A stretch of DNA of 64,000 nucleotides from Ophioderma brevispina (Eukaryota; Echinodermata; Ophiuroidea; Amphilepidida; Ophiodermatidae), in assembly GCA_023653785.1 (NCBI GenBank), contig JAMKCH010012653.1, positions 1 through 64,000 on the forward strand, in the 5' to 3' direction. The first letter of the stretch is position 1, and each line of letters opens with the position of its first letter. This document shows positions 14,401-29,000 of the stretch, piece by piece. The notes beneath the pieces are model-generated. The model saw only the letters and a list, made by a program, of their open reading frames with translations, did not search any database and was not told where the DNA came from. A program made the translations under genes and the position numbers.

Positions 14401-17400
14401 CAGCACTTAAACTTCTCTACTAATTTCATCGCCTTCCCAACCCTATTCTATCCTTCTTCAAACATGGCTATTATGTTAAAGGTAAGAGTGACTGTTTGGA
14501 AATGTGTCTTCACAGCTCCCGACTTGTACTTGATGCTCGAGCCTGGCTTGCTCACTACTACCAAGTATCATGGGAAAGAGTGAAGAAGAGAAACTTGTAG
14601 GTGTGATGGTTAGAAACAATAAAATGGCATGCTGTGTAAGCCCTGTCACTACTGGGCTAACTATTAAAAGGGAGTGTTTGTTTCCTGTCTTGGGAAAGAA
14701 ATGGATTGTTGACGGCTGAAATATCAGGGATGTACACAACCAAAAAAAAAATATGGGCTTAATATGATAACAACAATATTAGACTCCGGGAAATCAGGGC
14801 CATTCTCAAAGACAATTGAATTACAAGCTGTGCTTATCATCACCAGTTGTTGCAGTAGACACAACATTTTGGTGGGACATGATAGAGCAGAAATGTGTAT
14901 TGGAGGGAGGTGATATCGTCTTATTCAGAATTCATTTTATTTGACTACCATGAAGTAGATGAGAAAGAATATATTTTTTCTCTTATGTTTTTCTGTTATA
15001 ACTTTTCCTTAGAGGCACCGAGTAGGTTTTGAGGTTAAAATTCTCAGCCATTTGCAAAGTGTTTCTAGATCTTCTTGCTGCCAATCGCCTTTCATCTGCG
15101 TCCCTGTTGCGCTCAGCTCTGACATGTCTCGTACAGTACAGTATAAAAGCCCGGAGTATGCGTGGGATTGAGCCATCGACATCGCAAACATACCAAGGAT
15201 TGCTGATTTTCACTATACACCAAAAGCCAAAGGTAAGACATTATACTTGGTCAAAATGGACTTCAAGGAGCAGAAAATCTGGCTAGATTTTAGCAGGGGG
15301 CTAAGTCTCTAAAACAAAACTAACATTGCCTTCTCAAGTGTGTATTACAAATCAACTCGGTTTGCAGAGCAATTTGGGGGGAGAAGATTTTGCAAGAGGC
15401 TTTTTTTAATTTGGTTTAATTGACCCAGAATTAACTCTACTTTTATTTAGGTGAGAAAACGCTCAGGCATGCCGTATGGTTCAGTCTTAAATGCAGCAAT
15501 TATGCAGTCTAGCAACCCTCCACCACATCAACCGCAACTGCAAGAACAGCCAAATTTTGGATACGCAGATGAACAACATGGAGGTAGTGCAACTTGCAGT
15601 CTTGTGAAGAGCAAGAACAATCTCATTGAAATACTTTCTTACAAGATGTATGAGTTTCTTTTAGCCTTAGTTACAGAGCATATAAGGTTTATGGCTTCTG
15701 ATTTTTTTGGCAAGGATTTATATTGGGAAGATGCAAGAAGGTTCTGGAGGGATGTGGACAGGAGGAAAAGTTGTTTGTGATTGAGAAGTGGAATCGGTGA
15801 AAGGAGTTCAACATAATTGGGGGGGTGGATGCGAGATGGCTGTGGAAGGCCAAACACTGTAATTGTCTATTAAATTTTTGCTCCTTTAGGATGCAAAAAC
15901 AAGCACCAAGCAGTATGGTAAAGGACCGGTGATCTCCAATGATGGATAGGGGGTGGGCAAAAAACAATCCCCCTAAAGAGAGAGAAGTACAACATGCTAG
16001 TTGATGCAATTTTCTGCCAGGACACAGTAGAACATGTTGTCTAACCAAGCGTTGAAACGAAATGGGATTAAACAAATGAGCTTTGACCTAATCATACAGG
16101 CAGGTGAGCAACTACCACATACAAGTTTGGGTCTCCTGAAAAAGATGTTCATATAGTGTTCTAAGAACCAACTTGAAGACTGTGTGTGAGACAATACTCA
16201 AAGTGCTTGACCTCAGTAATGTAGTAAGTACAGGACTTAGCTGAAATGAAAATGCTTGGTCAAATATAGCTTGTGGAGGATTGTTCCTCCTCTATATTTG
16301 CTTTATTATTCTCCTAAGGGTATGAATATTAATATATTCTAATTACAAACCTTATGCAAAATTTGAGATGGTATTATGACAGGCTGTTCTGTAACAGGAT
16401 TGGACTATAGACAGTCTGTAATTTCCCGTTTATGATTAAATTAACTGAAAAAAATATGAACTAACTTCGATACCAAATCTCAATCTTGAGGGGAGAGGTG
16501 GAAAGACAAGGTTTACGATGGCGATCCAATAATGGGCATTCAGACCTCTATCGTTGTGCACTGGACAATATCTTCTTCACCCCGCGGATGATGCCACACT
16601 ACAAGATTTTCATCGCTGGCCATTGGCAATGCCTCAGCAATATGTCTGAAGTCTAGAAATTTTCAACTTATCCAGGATGACGCGGCATGCAATGTCAGTG
16701 CATCAAATTCAAGGATTTGTACGTGTTGCAATTGATGTGACTTTTGGTAATAGTTGCAAGAAACATTCAATTCAGCGCATGGCCATTACCTGTTGTGTGT
16801 GGAGCCATGACTGATGATCGTCACACAAATACGTACTTGCATCATCCGTTGATGATCTCTGGCATTGCCGCCAACCATCGCTGTTTTTTTTTGTACGTGG
16901 TAGCGATGTGATTCAACTAGTGATTAAACTTCCATTTCACTTGTTTTTCATTCAGCTGGTACATCTGTCCCAGGCAATCCCTTCACAACATGTTTGAGAC
17001 AAGCCTAAGCCGTCAGTCACCACAGGAAGGTTAAATAACGCACGCTAATAAACGCCCTCTAGATTACGCAGCCGTAGCGAATGCTGGAACCCATACAGGC
17101 ATGGTTGGCTGTCTTCGGCAGCACCATGTCACCTGACAATGTGAGTATGCACTCGCTCTACGTTGGACTGTTTGCTGGTAGTTTAACATTGTGTTAATAG
17201 TCGAACAGAGTTGAAGCTTTGTTGCCAAAGTAGGCTCTTTCCTGTCGATGGCGTAAAACCGAATTTGCTTTCCATTTGTGTTTAAAAGTGGGCAAAAATT
17301 AAGTTCCATATGTACCACCTACCCCCCGGCACCCATCCTCCAATTACTGATGAAGTCTATTAACTGGATGGAATAGAGTTTTGGTTTAAATATAACTAAT

Positions 17401-20400
17401 TGTCCCCACCAAACAAAGTTTGGAAGGGGACTATAAAATGGTCTCTGCTTATGTCTGGCCATGAGAAAAATTTAACCCTGGAACATTTGTCCATATCTTT
17501 TCTTCTGATGAATTAGAGTAGCCAAACATGGGTATATGTAGGATGGCACAAGTCTCTACTAATATGTAATTCACCCCCAGGGTCCTCCCATGGTTCTGTC
17601 AAGGGGTAGGGAAATCTCAAAAAAGATCAATTTTACACAAAACGGTCAATATTTAGCCATATCTTTTTTTTCTAGATGAGCTAGAGTAGCTAAACTTGGG
17701 GTATATTGCAGGAGGGCAAAAGCCCCTACTATGTATCATTCTCCCAAGGTCCTCCCCTCCCCCGATCTGGCAGGAGGTGGGTGAAATGGTAAAAAATAAA
17801 CATTTCACAATAAAAGGTCAACATATGGTCATCCTGGTGGGTGCTGACATTTGATGTTTGACTTTTTTTTAGTCTTCCGCCTCAAAGAGGATGAAGACTA
17901 GAAGTTAGTGGCGGTCCCGCTTGGAGTCGTTCCGACCGAGATTGTTTTCATGTTGCCAAAAAATTACCTTTTACCGCACGGTAACTCTGCTACTTCGCTA
18001 TTTAACCCAATTGCGATGTAACGGGCGAGCTAAATTGGGCTGTTTGAAGAGCTATTTGTGTGAATTTTAGTTTGTCGGAGCAAGCAACTGCTTGAACTTT
18101 GGTTTGATTTACTGGCAACAATCTGTAGCTTATAGTTCGCCAGTCGTACGTGGCGCTATTACGCTACATCATCCCCGTATAAAACGTCTCTCTGCATAAA
18201 TAATTAGGTGCCTCATCGAAACGGTGGCGCTATCAGGTACAGGGACTCTCCCCGCTATCTCTCTCTGTACTGCCTGTACGATGTCACATTTAACATAAAC
18301 TTTCCACGCAATGAATTTTAGATATGGCTGGGCGTGGAAGTTGATATTTTAAAAAATATGCGTAATACTACTCTAAATAAGTACACCATTAGATTAGCAA
18401 AGTTATATTTTGGAAGAAATAAATAGTAGTATTTGGATATCTAGCATCCTTTTGGGGAAAAATAATATCTCCTACTACTACTACATCTACCACCCTTTCT
18501 ACCCCTAGATATTTAGATATTTACAATACCCGAACTGCACGGTAAAATGCGCATTTGTTTAGGATCACATTTTGCCCAGTTAGTTTGCTGATTACAGAGT
18601 TTATTATATTACAATTTCCACTAGTTTTTGGTGCTTCAAAGTTATTTCTGAGATTCGGATAATTTAACTTGCCGAAGATTGCTTGTCGTGGTAGGTTGCC
18701 ATAAGAAACAGCTGTCCGAATTGCATTTCTTTACGCGACTTTTTTTTGGGGGTCGGGGGAATTTATGGGTGGCAGGACTACTTATCTCTAACCCAGTGTC
18801 GTGCATGCCGGGAAAAAATGGATGCAAATACAATAGACAGGGTTGCACACTTAGTCAGGGAACCTTTACGTCGACTTTCTACCATGTTTACAATCACGTA
18901 GGTTTGCACTTTTAGTATATCATGAAGTTGACAGCAAAAAATGTAGCCAGTATAAACCAGCAATGGTTTAATCATCCTTTGTATTGAACAAGGTATTAAA
19001 CCCGGGGTATTAAATTAATCTCAGTAGTAGATAGATTGATCACATTACATTCACGGACGTCAGATAGAGGGTCCCTACCCGGTGATTGCTCCATTGGTAA
19101 GTCTGGAGACGTGTTTATAATAACAAAGGGACATCAGTCCCCAGACTTTGACGTTTTGTGTTGTGTACCGTTATCAACGTGGCTCTTGCTCATTCCCATT
19201 AATCCATTGAATAGATTTCTAATTTGCAACCAACTTGCACACCAAAATAAACCCCTGATTCATCCCTTACAAACCACCCCAATACTCACGCCCCATCCCA
19301 ACTACAACCCAATCCACGACCCAACATGATGGGCGGAAGATTTGGTTAGTGGATCCACTTGTTTAGATATATTTTTTTTTTAAAAACTTTTTAGTCAAAA
19401 TGTTTTTGAGAGTTATTGTTTGATGAGTAAAAATGGTGCAAATTCTTTATTTTGTTGGGTGGAAGGACATTTCATGGTTTAAAGGTGCACTGAAGAGTTT
19501 CCCATATACAGGTAATCCAAAAAAAAAGCAACGAGTACTTATGTTTGCCCTGATGTTAAGCATTCCATCAAAAATATAACCCTTCGGAAGGATTAAGCTA
19601 GAATGTTTCTTTTGGTACAAAAATTTGAATGTCTAATTTCAATAGAGGAAATCCAAAATTAAGACTGTTTTTTATTTGAGAAATAAGCAAATCAGATCAC
19701 CTTTAAGACTTTATGTACCTAATAGCAGTTAGAATCTATTGAGTGTCTAATCTATATGAAATTACTATTATGATACATATTGGGTGCCTCAAAATCTCTC
19801 GTTGCACCTTTAAGCAGGGTGGTCGGCAGTCCCAAGTTAAGGGATGTTTTGGTCGAATTAAGGATTGATCTGATGTAGTTTAAGTCACTTCTTAGTGATC
19901 GCGACATTTCGGCGGGGACTATTTTAACGCATCGTGTAAATACGAGTTCACCTCATTGTTTTAAAATTGGCAGAGTAATATTATTTTCATGTCCTTACAA
20001 AGTTGCTGGTAGGTGGTATAAAACTGCGGTTAGATCACAATTCTTGATACATTAGTCTATACACTTGAATTGCATATTCAGGCACAAGAAGTTTTCATGC
20101 TTTTGCCTGATTTCAAGCTTTTTTTTAAGATTTATGCGATTGTTTTATTTTTCAGCCCCATTTTGGTGCTATTTGGGTCATTTTCATCTGTGTTTTAGGC
20201 GTTTTTTTTGAAAAGTGGATTCTCATGGCTGATATTTAAAAGTTACAATTGTAGTATATGTCATCTGTACCATTGTTATTGTATTTTGCAAAAAAAACTC
20301 TTGACTAGTAGCTGCTGATAGAAGTCGTACTTGGGACAAGCCTTTACTGTTATAATATCAAACCAGAGTCAATACCAAGAGTAACTGGTAGCTGAGTTGG

Positions 20401-23032
20401 AAGCTACGCCATGGAGATATAGAATTTGTAGAGTATTTTAGCAGATGCGATAATACCAGTCGGTTGTTTTAAATTTCCGTTCAGATTGGATATAGGCTAT
20501 GCCTTAAGTCACCTACCAAGATTTGTTTTGCAGCAAGTCTGTCGTTGTTTTTTACATCAGAAAAGGCTGAAGTTTCTAAATCTTGCCGCCAAGTATTGAT
20601 GGGTAATGATAAGCGACCCCCTTATTTTGAAATTATGTGGTGTGTGCCCATGTTATCTCGCTGTTTGCATTCTGTATTGAAATGCTGTGCCTTTTTTGTG
20701 TCTCATAGGCACTTACCTCATGCAATTCCCTGATGTGTTGAGGTCAATTCACTGAAAAGCATAAAACGGCACCTAATGGGTCACATAAAGTCACTGTAGA
20801 TATGTGTGTGCTGATTTGTGCTTTCAGCAAATTACCCTTATTGGAACTGTGCACTGTTTTGTGCTCTGCCAGTAATTTACCTCGTGATATATTTTTACTG
20901 GGCCTTATTTACTGTAGCATACACACACAAAAAACGCAAGGCTGCTTTGTGCTGCTCAGTAAATTATTGAACTGAATGTGTGTTGTGCTGGTCTGTGCTG
21001 CTCATTAACAACGCCTCCACATAGCTGTTCATTAATTAAGGGTACCTTTCATGTAGTTTTGGGCGTGTCCTGACATGTCTTTAGAGAATACAAAATATGA
21101 AATTTGTTGTGGTTTGGCCTATCTAATACCGTATCATATTGTATGCAGTCCAATAGTTTTGAGTAGTGGATGCCGTGCAGCCTGTATCTACATTGATAAA
21201 AATATGGACTACCCATTCATATGACATTATACTAGTATTAATAGGCAACACAACAACTTTTATCCTTTTTATCCCCCTGACTTAAAGCTAGGGGGATTCG
21301 ATGACACGCATCGTAGTGGTATGCGTGGTGTGTTCGCAGTTTGGTTAGGTTTTTTGCTTTTCACATCTCCTTAGAAAAGTTTGGCTGATTGGCACTAGAC
21401 TTTGGGTTAAGGTGCAATAGAGGTTCCTTCATGTGTCGATGATGTCAAAGGTCATGGACCAAGGTCAAAGGTCATCTGAGGTCATATTCCAGACTGCCAT
21501 CTTGCCAGGGGGATGACGCAAGTTTATTTGCAGTATTTTTTTTCTCATTATTTAGTTTTGTTGTTTAAATCACTAAAAATATTTCTATTTCATTAATATT
21601 AGTTAAAGAGGCAAAAATATTCCCCCACTGTAAAAGATGAACCGACCTGTACTAGCTGTGTGCACTGCAGAACCTTAGATCCGTGCGGGTAAAAACTTGC
21701 AAAATGGCATGTTATCTAACATTTTCTCGTGTTAGATGGGCAACAACCAATGATATGGCATATTTGCTTACTAAACCCCATCCACTGAATCTGAATGATA
21801 AATGCAATTGCCCTCGCTAAGATAACTACTGTATTTTGTCTACCAGACATTGTTGCGAGATTGCCTGCAGCCAACATCAGCCTGGCTGGCAGGTGAGGTG
21901 CACCGTGGTAACACACCTGTACATAAGATGTTTCACATCATTGGAAAAGTGGTCTGTAGTATCGCTACCATCCATCTTGGGGTTTTGGTCTTACAGGTTT
22001 CTGAAATGTGTTTGCTTTGAGGTTAGTAGTTGTGAGATTCAATTTCAATTCGTGATTTTCATTCGTTGATTCTATGAGAATGATCAGTCATTAGCTATAA
22101 AAGTGCATGATATTGAGCAATCAGCCCACTGGATCCATCGGTTTCTTTCTTATTGAAGCCTAGCAGAAAAAGAATAGGAATTAGATAATGGGCAACAAGG
22201 AAGCCTTAGCTGCAATTTAAGTGGTATTGATGGCAGTAATTTATAGGGAATAAGCCAATCACGGGGTTTACCTGCAGCTGGAAAAAAATCAAAAAAAAAA
22301 AAACAGGTGGGCCATTGCTGTGACTTGCGTAAATTGAAGTTCTGAAATGTATTTCAGGGAGGATTTATCATGTGAGAGATAATATGGTTTGTATGTTTAC
22401 GCAAAGGGCTTCTGACATTTTTGTGTCAATCTGACAATAAAATGATGATGTTGGGGAATGAATGAAGTGGAGTTGAACAGTACTACTGACTGCGAGGAGT
22501 GGGACAAAGGATGTCAAATTTGCCATTAGTCCTGGTGCTACCATACTACCCCAAAGCAGTATGCCTCGGGAACGTGAAAAATCTGATCCTTCAGGGATCA
22601 AGAAAAAAGATTTAAATTTTGAAAATGTTGACATGTACATTATGAAAATTGTTTGCATTCCTGCTTATTCCTTTATCCCTGCTTAGGTTTTTGGCAAGGA
22701 AGGCCATCCATTTATGACCAAGTGTCTGCAGTCTATGTGTGATTTGAGGAGCACCCATTACTTCCCCTACACGCAAGGGTTAGACAATGCCGTTGGCATG
22801 GCAATCAGAAGATGGGACACGGGTAGTGCTGGATGGCTGTTCTTTGCAGATCACGGCGAGGAGTGATTTGTCTTCATTTAGAGGTTACCTTAAAACTTAA
22901 TGCTTGGAAAAGTATTACTTTCAGGATAAATTTGCAATTGATCCAGTTGGCAATGTGAAGGAAAAAAGAAAAAAGTGTATGTGTGGCCAAGATATTTTTT
23001 TTTGGTAAACTATTCCAAATAAATAATGTGAA

Positions 23033-23089
<57 letters not shown>

Positions 23090-26000
23090 AAAATGCAAAA
23101 CTCCTTGTGGGAAACAAAAACTTTGATGTTGAAGGAATTAATATTTTTCAAAAAAAGCACAGTGAAGGTGAAATGAGAAAAAGTTAGTGGAGTAAAGAAA
23201 AATGAAACAGTGAATCACATTTTTTTGACTAGAAAAATTATATTATTCAGTATTAGTTTCCAACTCTTGTTTCATAAAATAGTTTAAGGAAGCTGTTTTA
23301 GGGAAACATAGTATGAGGATTCAACCCTTGCTTTGATATTTATTTATTCTGCATTCGGTAATTTTGATAGAATTTGTTTTCCAGTATGAGCTAACAACGC
23401 TTGGGCTGTGAAAGGGACATCACAGAGTAACAGAGTGTCGAGCTTTGAAAAGTGCTCTAGTTTTCGAGGTTACCCCCCCCCTCCATCGTATACAAAAATT
23501 GCCCAACCACCTTATTTGAAGGATAAATATATGAGATTTAAGGAAAATGATGGTTGTGGTTGAAATATTTGGTGGCAGGGAGGATTGCTGCAAAAAGGAA
23601 ATTTTTATTTGAAAGTAAAAATATTACCAATTCTTATTTTGTTATATAGGTTTTTTATACATGCATTAAGGGTTCAAGTAATATTCATTGTGGTGATTAG
23701 CATAAAAGGATGGTTTTTTAGGAAAACAGTGATGGGGCTCAATTCTAGGGCCCCTTATTATGTAAAAACAGGAAATCTATAATTGTAAATGTCAGAGATT
23801 GATAGTATTGCATCATGATTAACATTGTTTGCTAAGAAATTAATAATCTTTTGACCACCAACCATCTTTTTAAAAATATTATTGCTATTTCGAATAGAAG
23901 TGGTTGGGTTTTGTTGGGGTTTTTTGTTTTCAGGTTCGCCAGTTTCTTTACAACAGGGCGGAAAAAAAAAAAAACGCGGTTTTTTCCTGGAAGAAACAGG
24001 TTTCTTCCAAGAAACTAAAAAGTCATTTAAAATTTTCCTATTTTAAAGCAAATGGACTTATTAGTTTGGTTTTATATTATTTAAGTGAATGAAATATAGT
24101 GAAATAATCAAATAACCATTCAGGGGACCCCCCCTACCTCCCCCAGCAATTGCATAATCAAAACCGCATTTATTCACAAGGCCTAAATATAAAAAATCCT
24201 GGAGAAAAAAAAGAAGAAAGAAATGGATTCTCACTTTTCACACAGCAAAAGGCCAAGCAGACGTCTCCTTGTAAAGACTTGAACATCTTCAAAAGGTTAT
24301 TCGGTCGCCTAAACCCAGGTTCTTCCCATATTAAGAATTACAACAAAAAACAATGGTTGATACTTTTATGATTTGTATTTTAAAATTAACAAATATTTTC
24401 TTTTATTTATTGACTGTTTTAAATGCTTTTTCATGTTTGCATCTACAATTACAAATGATAGTATAAATGTGCACTTGGAAAGACTTGGAAATAAAGTAAC
24501 AATTATCATCTGTATAATTGATAGCAAGTCCAAAAAAAAAATTCGGAAAACAATTTTTTACTATTATACTTGCAAGGTCTACTAACATTGATATACTTGT
24601 AAAGTATTTGAAAAAAAAAACAATGTTAAAGTTAAACGTAGTAACTAAAGTAGCCTGATGATTTGAAGTGCACAAAGCAGATAAATATGGTGTAATTTAG
24701 TTTGGTGTTCATAATACATTTCTTATTTCTTCCAGAGTCTTCCAATTTTTCCAGTTTCTTCCGGAAGAAAAATGGAAGAAAACAACTTTTTTCCAGGTTC
24801 TTCCATTCTTCCGGAAAGAAATAGAAATAGCTTTTTCCGGAAGTTCTCCGAACCTGGTTTTGTGGTACCGGTGGGGAGGGTGTGTCGACAATTTTGCAGT
24901 CCAAACCGCTTCCACTAAGAGTTTTAGTCGAACAATATAAAACTGGCATGTAATTCTCTGAAAATCTAAATTGCAAATTTAACCTGGAGTTGAGTCAAAA
25001 CAATAAACATTTTGCCCCGGGGGTGGAGGCATCATGGACATATTGATCAGGTTTGAATGTCATTTTTGATATTTTCAGGGGACCAACTATGACTTTCCTA
25101 GAAGTTGGCTTTTACCTGTTCTAGAGAGAACTCTGTAATACTGAGTTGAGTTCTTCACAAATATTGTCTTTCCGCTTGCAGCTAGTTGAAAGACAAGATG
25201 TAAGTTTTCTTGAATAGTCCAACTTAAGTTGCAAACGAGGAGGGATTTTTTTTAGGATACAATTTCTCTCAAATGCACTCAATCGGTTTTTGTAGGGGCC
25301 CACCCACGAGAACGTTTCGAAGGTTAATTGGACAAACAAAGCATGAAAGAAAGAAAACCGCAACCTTGTTTGAACTTGCCTGATATCGTAATCATGCTTA
25401 TATAGGAAAACCATGCTTTGAATTTATGTCATTTGCATGACAGAAATTACTTAAAGGCATCATCTTATGCATAAAGGACGGTATTCGGCTTATTACTTCA
25501 GGTGTGATTAAGACATGGTAGCATCCCAATATGCAAAAAAACCTGGGTTACGAAAAACATGAGGGACTTCCTCGGGAATGTCCTAAATCTCGGAAAGGAG
25601 AACCGTACAAGGAATAACTTATACAAATCCGTACAATGAGCGATTTCCTTACACCAATTGTTGAATGGAACTGAAATATAGCTTTCCTAGGAGAAGGGGA
25701 ATGCCCCAAAAATACCTATTTTTAGCACCCCTAAAAGATGAAATGGGCTCGACCAGTGACCCAAGGTCACAACCCTGTAGGCCATTACTCTTCCTCAATT
25801 CCTTTTGGCTAGCGTCAAGACGGACGCATCGCAGCTCGTTTTGGCAGTCCAAGAAACTGAGCTATTGATACTGGACTGCTAGTGTCTCAAAGGAATACTG
25901 CCTACTACTATATACCTTAAATATCTGGATATTTATTGGATTATTATTGGATATAAAGCGCTCTACCTGGTCGAAATATACGGAGCTTTTTCCACGGTCC

Positions 26001-29000
26001 CATCGGAGAAAGCCCCACTTTTATTTAGTATCCTTTTTGCCGCCGTTCGGTCATGTGATCTGTGTCTTAGCGGGAAAGGAAAAAAGCGAAAAACAAAGGC
26101 AGCCATTGCACGCACATGTTGCAGAGTGCTTGGGGATGCCTTGACATGTGTGCGTTGTTGTTATTTTTAGGTAGGAAAACTGCCTGCTATCAATAAAGCT
26201 TGGCTGGTGTTGTTATATTATTTTATTATATTGTTGTGGTATATTAATAAAATATGTCGAAATGTGTTTGAAAAAATCTCATTTAACCGTTGGGACTTCA
26301 GTTACCGAGTTGGTTTTTGTTAGTCCCGACGTTGCGTCCAGGGAGTCCTCCACGGCACGCTTTTGTAATTTTCTCCGGTTTGGTGCGCACGCTATTACAT
26401 CTAGCAACTCACGCTCACCCCGTTATGTCGCACAATTTGCGTACGTGCCCCGCTTCCCATTCATTCATGGGACCCATTCTTCTTTGTGTCAAACCAAGGC
26501 AGTGCTCCTGACTGCTTCCTGCCCCAGCCGGTGTGCTCCTCTTTTTGATCGACTGTCGGACGTTCAAGGGGTGACCATTGAGCATGGGTAACGCCTCTAG
26601 TGTGCGCCCACGAAGAAGGGGGGCGGTAGTCGGGCTCCGGTCCGGCGTTCATCCAAGGCAGCCGCCGCTGCCTTGGGTGCTCCCGAAGGTTGGAGTTAGT
26701 AGCTTCGGCTGTTCGCAGCATGTTAGCGGAGTTAAACTCGGGTCTCATCTTATAGTATGGCACAGGCTGCGGTCGCAGGTTCAGCCCTAGGGGCCTGTCC
26801 GGTGCAGGGCATCGCGGTCTGCTCTGCCAATTCCCCAGGGGGGTTGGCGGCTGGGGGCATTCCGGTGGTGGTCAGAGGTGATGGTGGTGCCCAGGTGGCC
26901 CGGGCTGATCCATCGCGTTGATGTCCACACCTAACGTGGTTACCGGTGTCTTCGGGCACCCTAACCACGACCACGGTGGTCATTCACTTCGAAGGTGTTA
27001 TACAGCAACCCTGGGGCGTTGGATTCGGTGGTCCCTTGGCGGGGACGCCGCAGGTGGTTGACTTCGCTCACTGGCAGCCCATGCAGTTGCACCTAAGCTG
27101 CATACGCACCACTGTACAGGGGCCCTTCGGGGCGTGGCGTGTGGTGCTCCGCCGGGGTTGGCCCCCACTGATGCCCCAGCTGACTCGGTCGGGCCTCTTA
27201 CGCGGTACGTCCTGCTGAGGTCACGGGTGCTGGGTTATCCTGCACCTGTTTCCGTGGCGGGTCCGCCTATGGCGGGGGACCCGGGGGTGCCCCGCCGATG
27301 GCGTTTCCTGCGGGGCAGCCTTCGTGGCTTACCCCCGCGGGGACTCAGTACCCGCTGCAGCCTAACTTCTCAGGTTACGCTGAGTCCAAACCGTGTTGCA
27401 GTACCACGAGGTGGGTCATCCTGCGCTAAGTTCCCGATACGGTTTCAGCCGTTACGGCACAACCCGTGGGTGTTTCCTGTTCTCGGCGCTCCCGTGGAGA
27501 CATCCGGGGCTTGCCTCCACGGGGGGCTTCAGTACAGCTGCAGCATGCAACTCTCCAGGGTTGCGATGCGTGCCTGGCGTTTTTAGATATGTCGCTATAA
27601 GTATCTCTTCGCGGGTTGAACGATAGCTCCGGGCGGGAGCTACTCCTCCCTTTCATAGGGTCTCACCACTCGGATTCGGTGATTGGACTTGGGTTGAGGC
27701 TTACAATTACATCCTCTTTGCAGAAGTCTACTCCTCACAGGCGGAGCGCATGCATGGTGGCCCGAGTATCAGACGTAGGTTGGACATTGATTTTAGCGAA
27801 TTCCTTAACCACTGCAGAATGGTTAACACTCTTAAGGGGCGGATGTTGCCTGTGAGTGTTGCTTGTCCGTCTTCGTTGGTGTTGACTTTAACCCACGGCT
27901 GCAGAAAGACCAGTCTCACATTGCCGGGGATGTCGCGTAGCTCTGGCTCAAGGGGAGTGACGTTAGAGAGCGTAGGTATCGGGCGGTTCTCTCGGGTTAT
28001 CCAAGTATGCTATTGGACAGGGCTCCCCGCGGTGAGGGGAACCAGCCTAGCATGGGTGAGATCACCCCTTATCTGGATGGCATTGTTGCCTTGCCTTGGG
28101 GTGTGTGAATCCTCTCAGACTTGTGTAGTCCACTGGGGGTTAACGCGGAATTATTAACCGAAGTTGATATAGCCTCTCGTGCAGGGCCCCTACACCCTCT
28201 GGATGGGGTGGGACCCTGCATGCAGGGTCCCCCCATCCTCTGGGATGGGTGTGCTGGGGTGCTCATGCCCTGACAAGGTGGCGGGACTAGAAAGACTAGG
28301 ACTGGAGCGTGAGGGCCCCATCCTGCCCCGATTCGCTATGGCTATGGCTTTGCAGACCAAGCTTCGTCGGAAACACAGACCTTAGCCTTTGTCACACTGG
28401 CAACCCCGGCGGCTCTCGACTGTGATGCCCCGGTATAGCCCTGTTTCCTTCCCGGTGCTAATCTGGGCCCATTCCGTGACCAACACCATCGGGGACCTTT
28501 GCGGACTACGCTGGGATGATGATAAGGGAAGGAGAGAGGACATATAGGAATTGCGAACTGTGAGGACCCAGGTCCTGGCTCTTAGGCTCTGACTGTTTAG
28601 GCTTATACTGCTACCTAGCCTTGTCCGCTGTCTCCCTTGGAGGCGGAACATTGTGAACTTGGGCTATGAGGTAGCTTAGCTGACTCCCCTCAATGACCCG
28701 GGATAAGATGTAAGGCGTAATAGCGTCTCGTTTACCAGAGCCGGGGGCGGGGCCATAGTGACAGTTGCCCTCTGCGTGGGGGTCAAGACCTTGTGATTCC
28801 GCTTGGTGTGATGCATGTGATGATACTGCGTTATTTGGGTCTTTAGCCCCCGATTTCCTTGGAACGGTAGTGGCCTTTAGCCTTGGGGGTCCTTGGACCC
28901 TCCGCTTGGCCTAGGCCTTGGGGCTTTCATCGCCTAGCCTGAGCCTACTCGACTTAGAACCTTCATCATCCCCTAGGGCGGATTTTCGGCTAAGCTGACC

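Noticed and set aside
14404..14481. Reading HRLPNPIL here as the family's KRVPSPVL
   Set aside because: The next exon encodes APSR-VLRLKFS, which fits VPSPVLIKKFS better. The overlap would duplicate the motif.
15604..15780. Extension of the RRP12 exon frame ([10 protein letters not shown]...)
   Set aside because: Family similarity stops at the GTGAAG donor. The rest is best read as intron.
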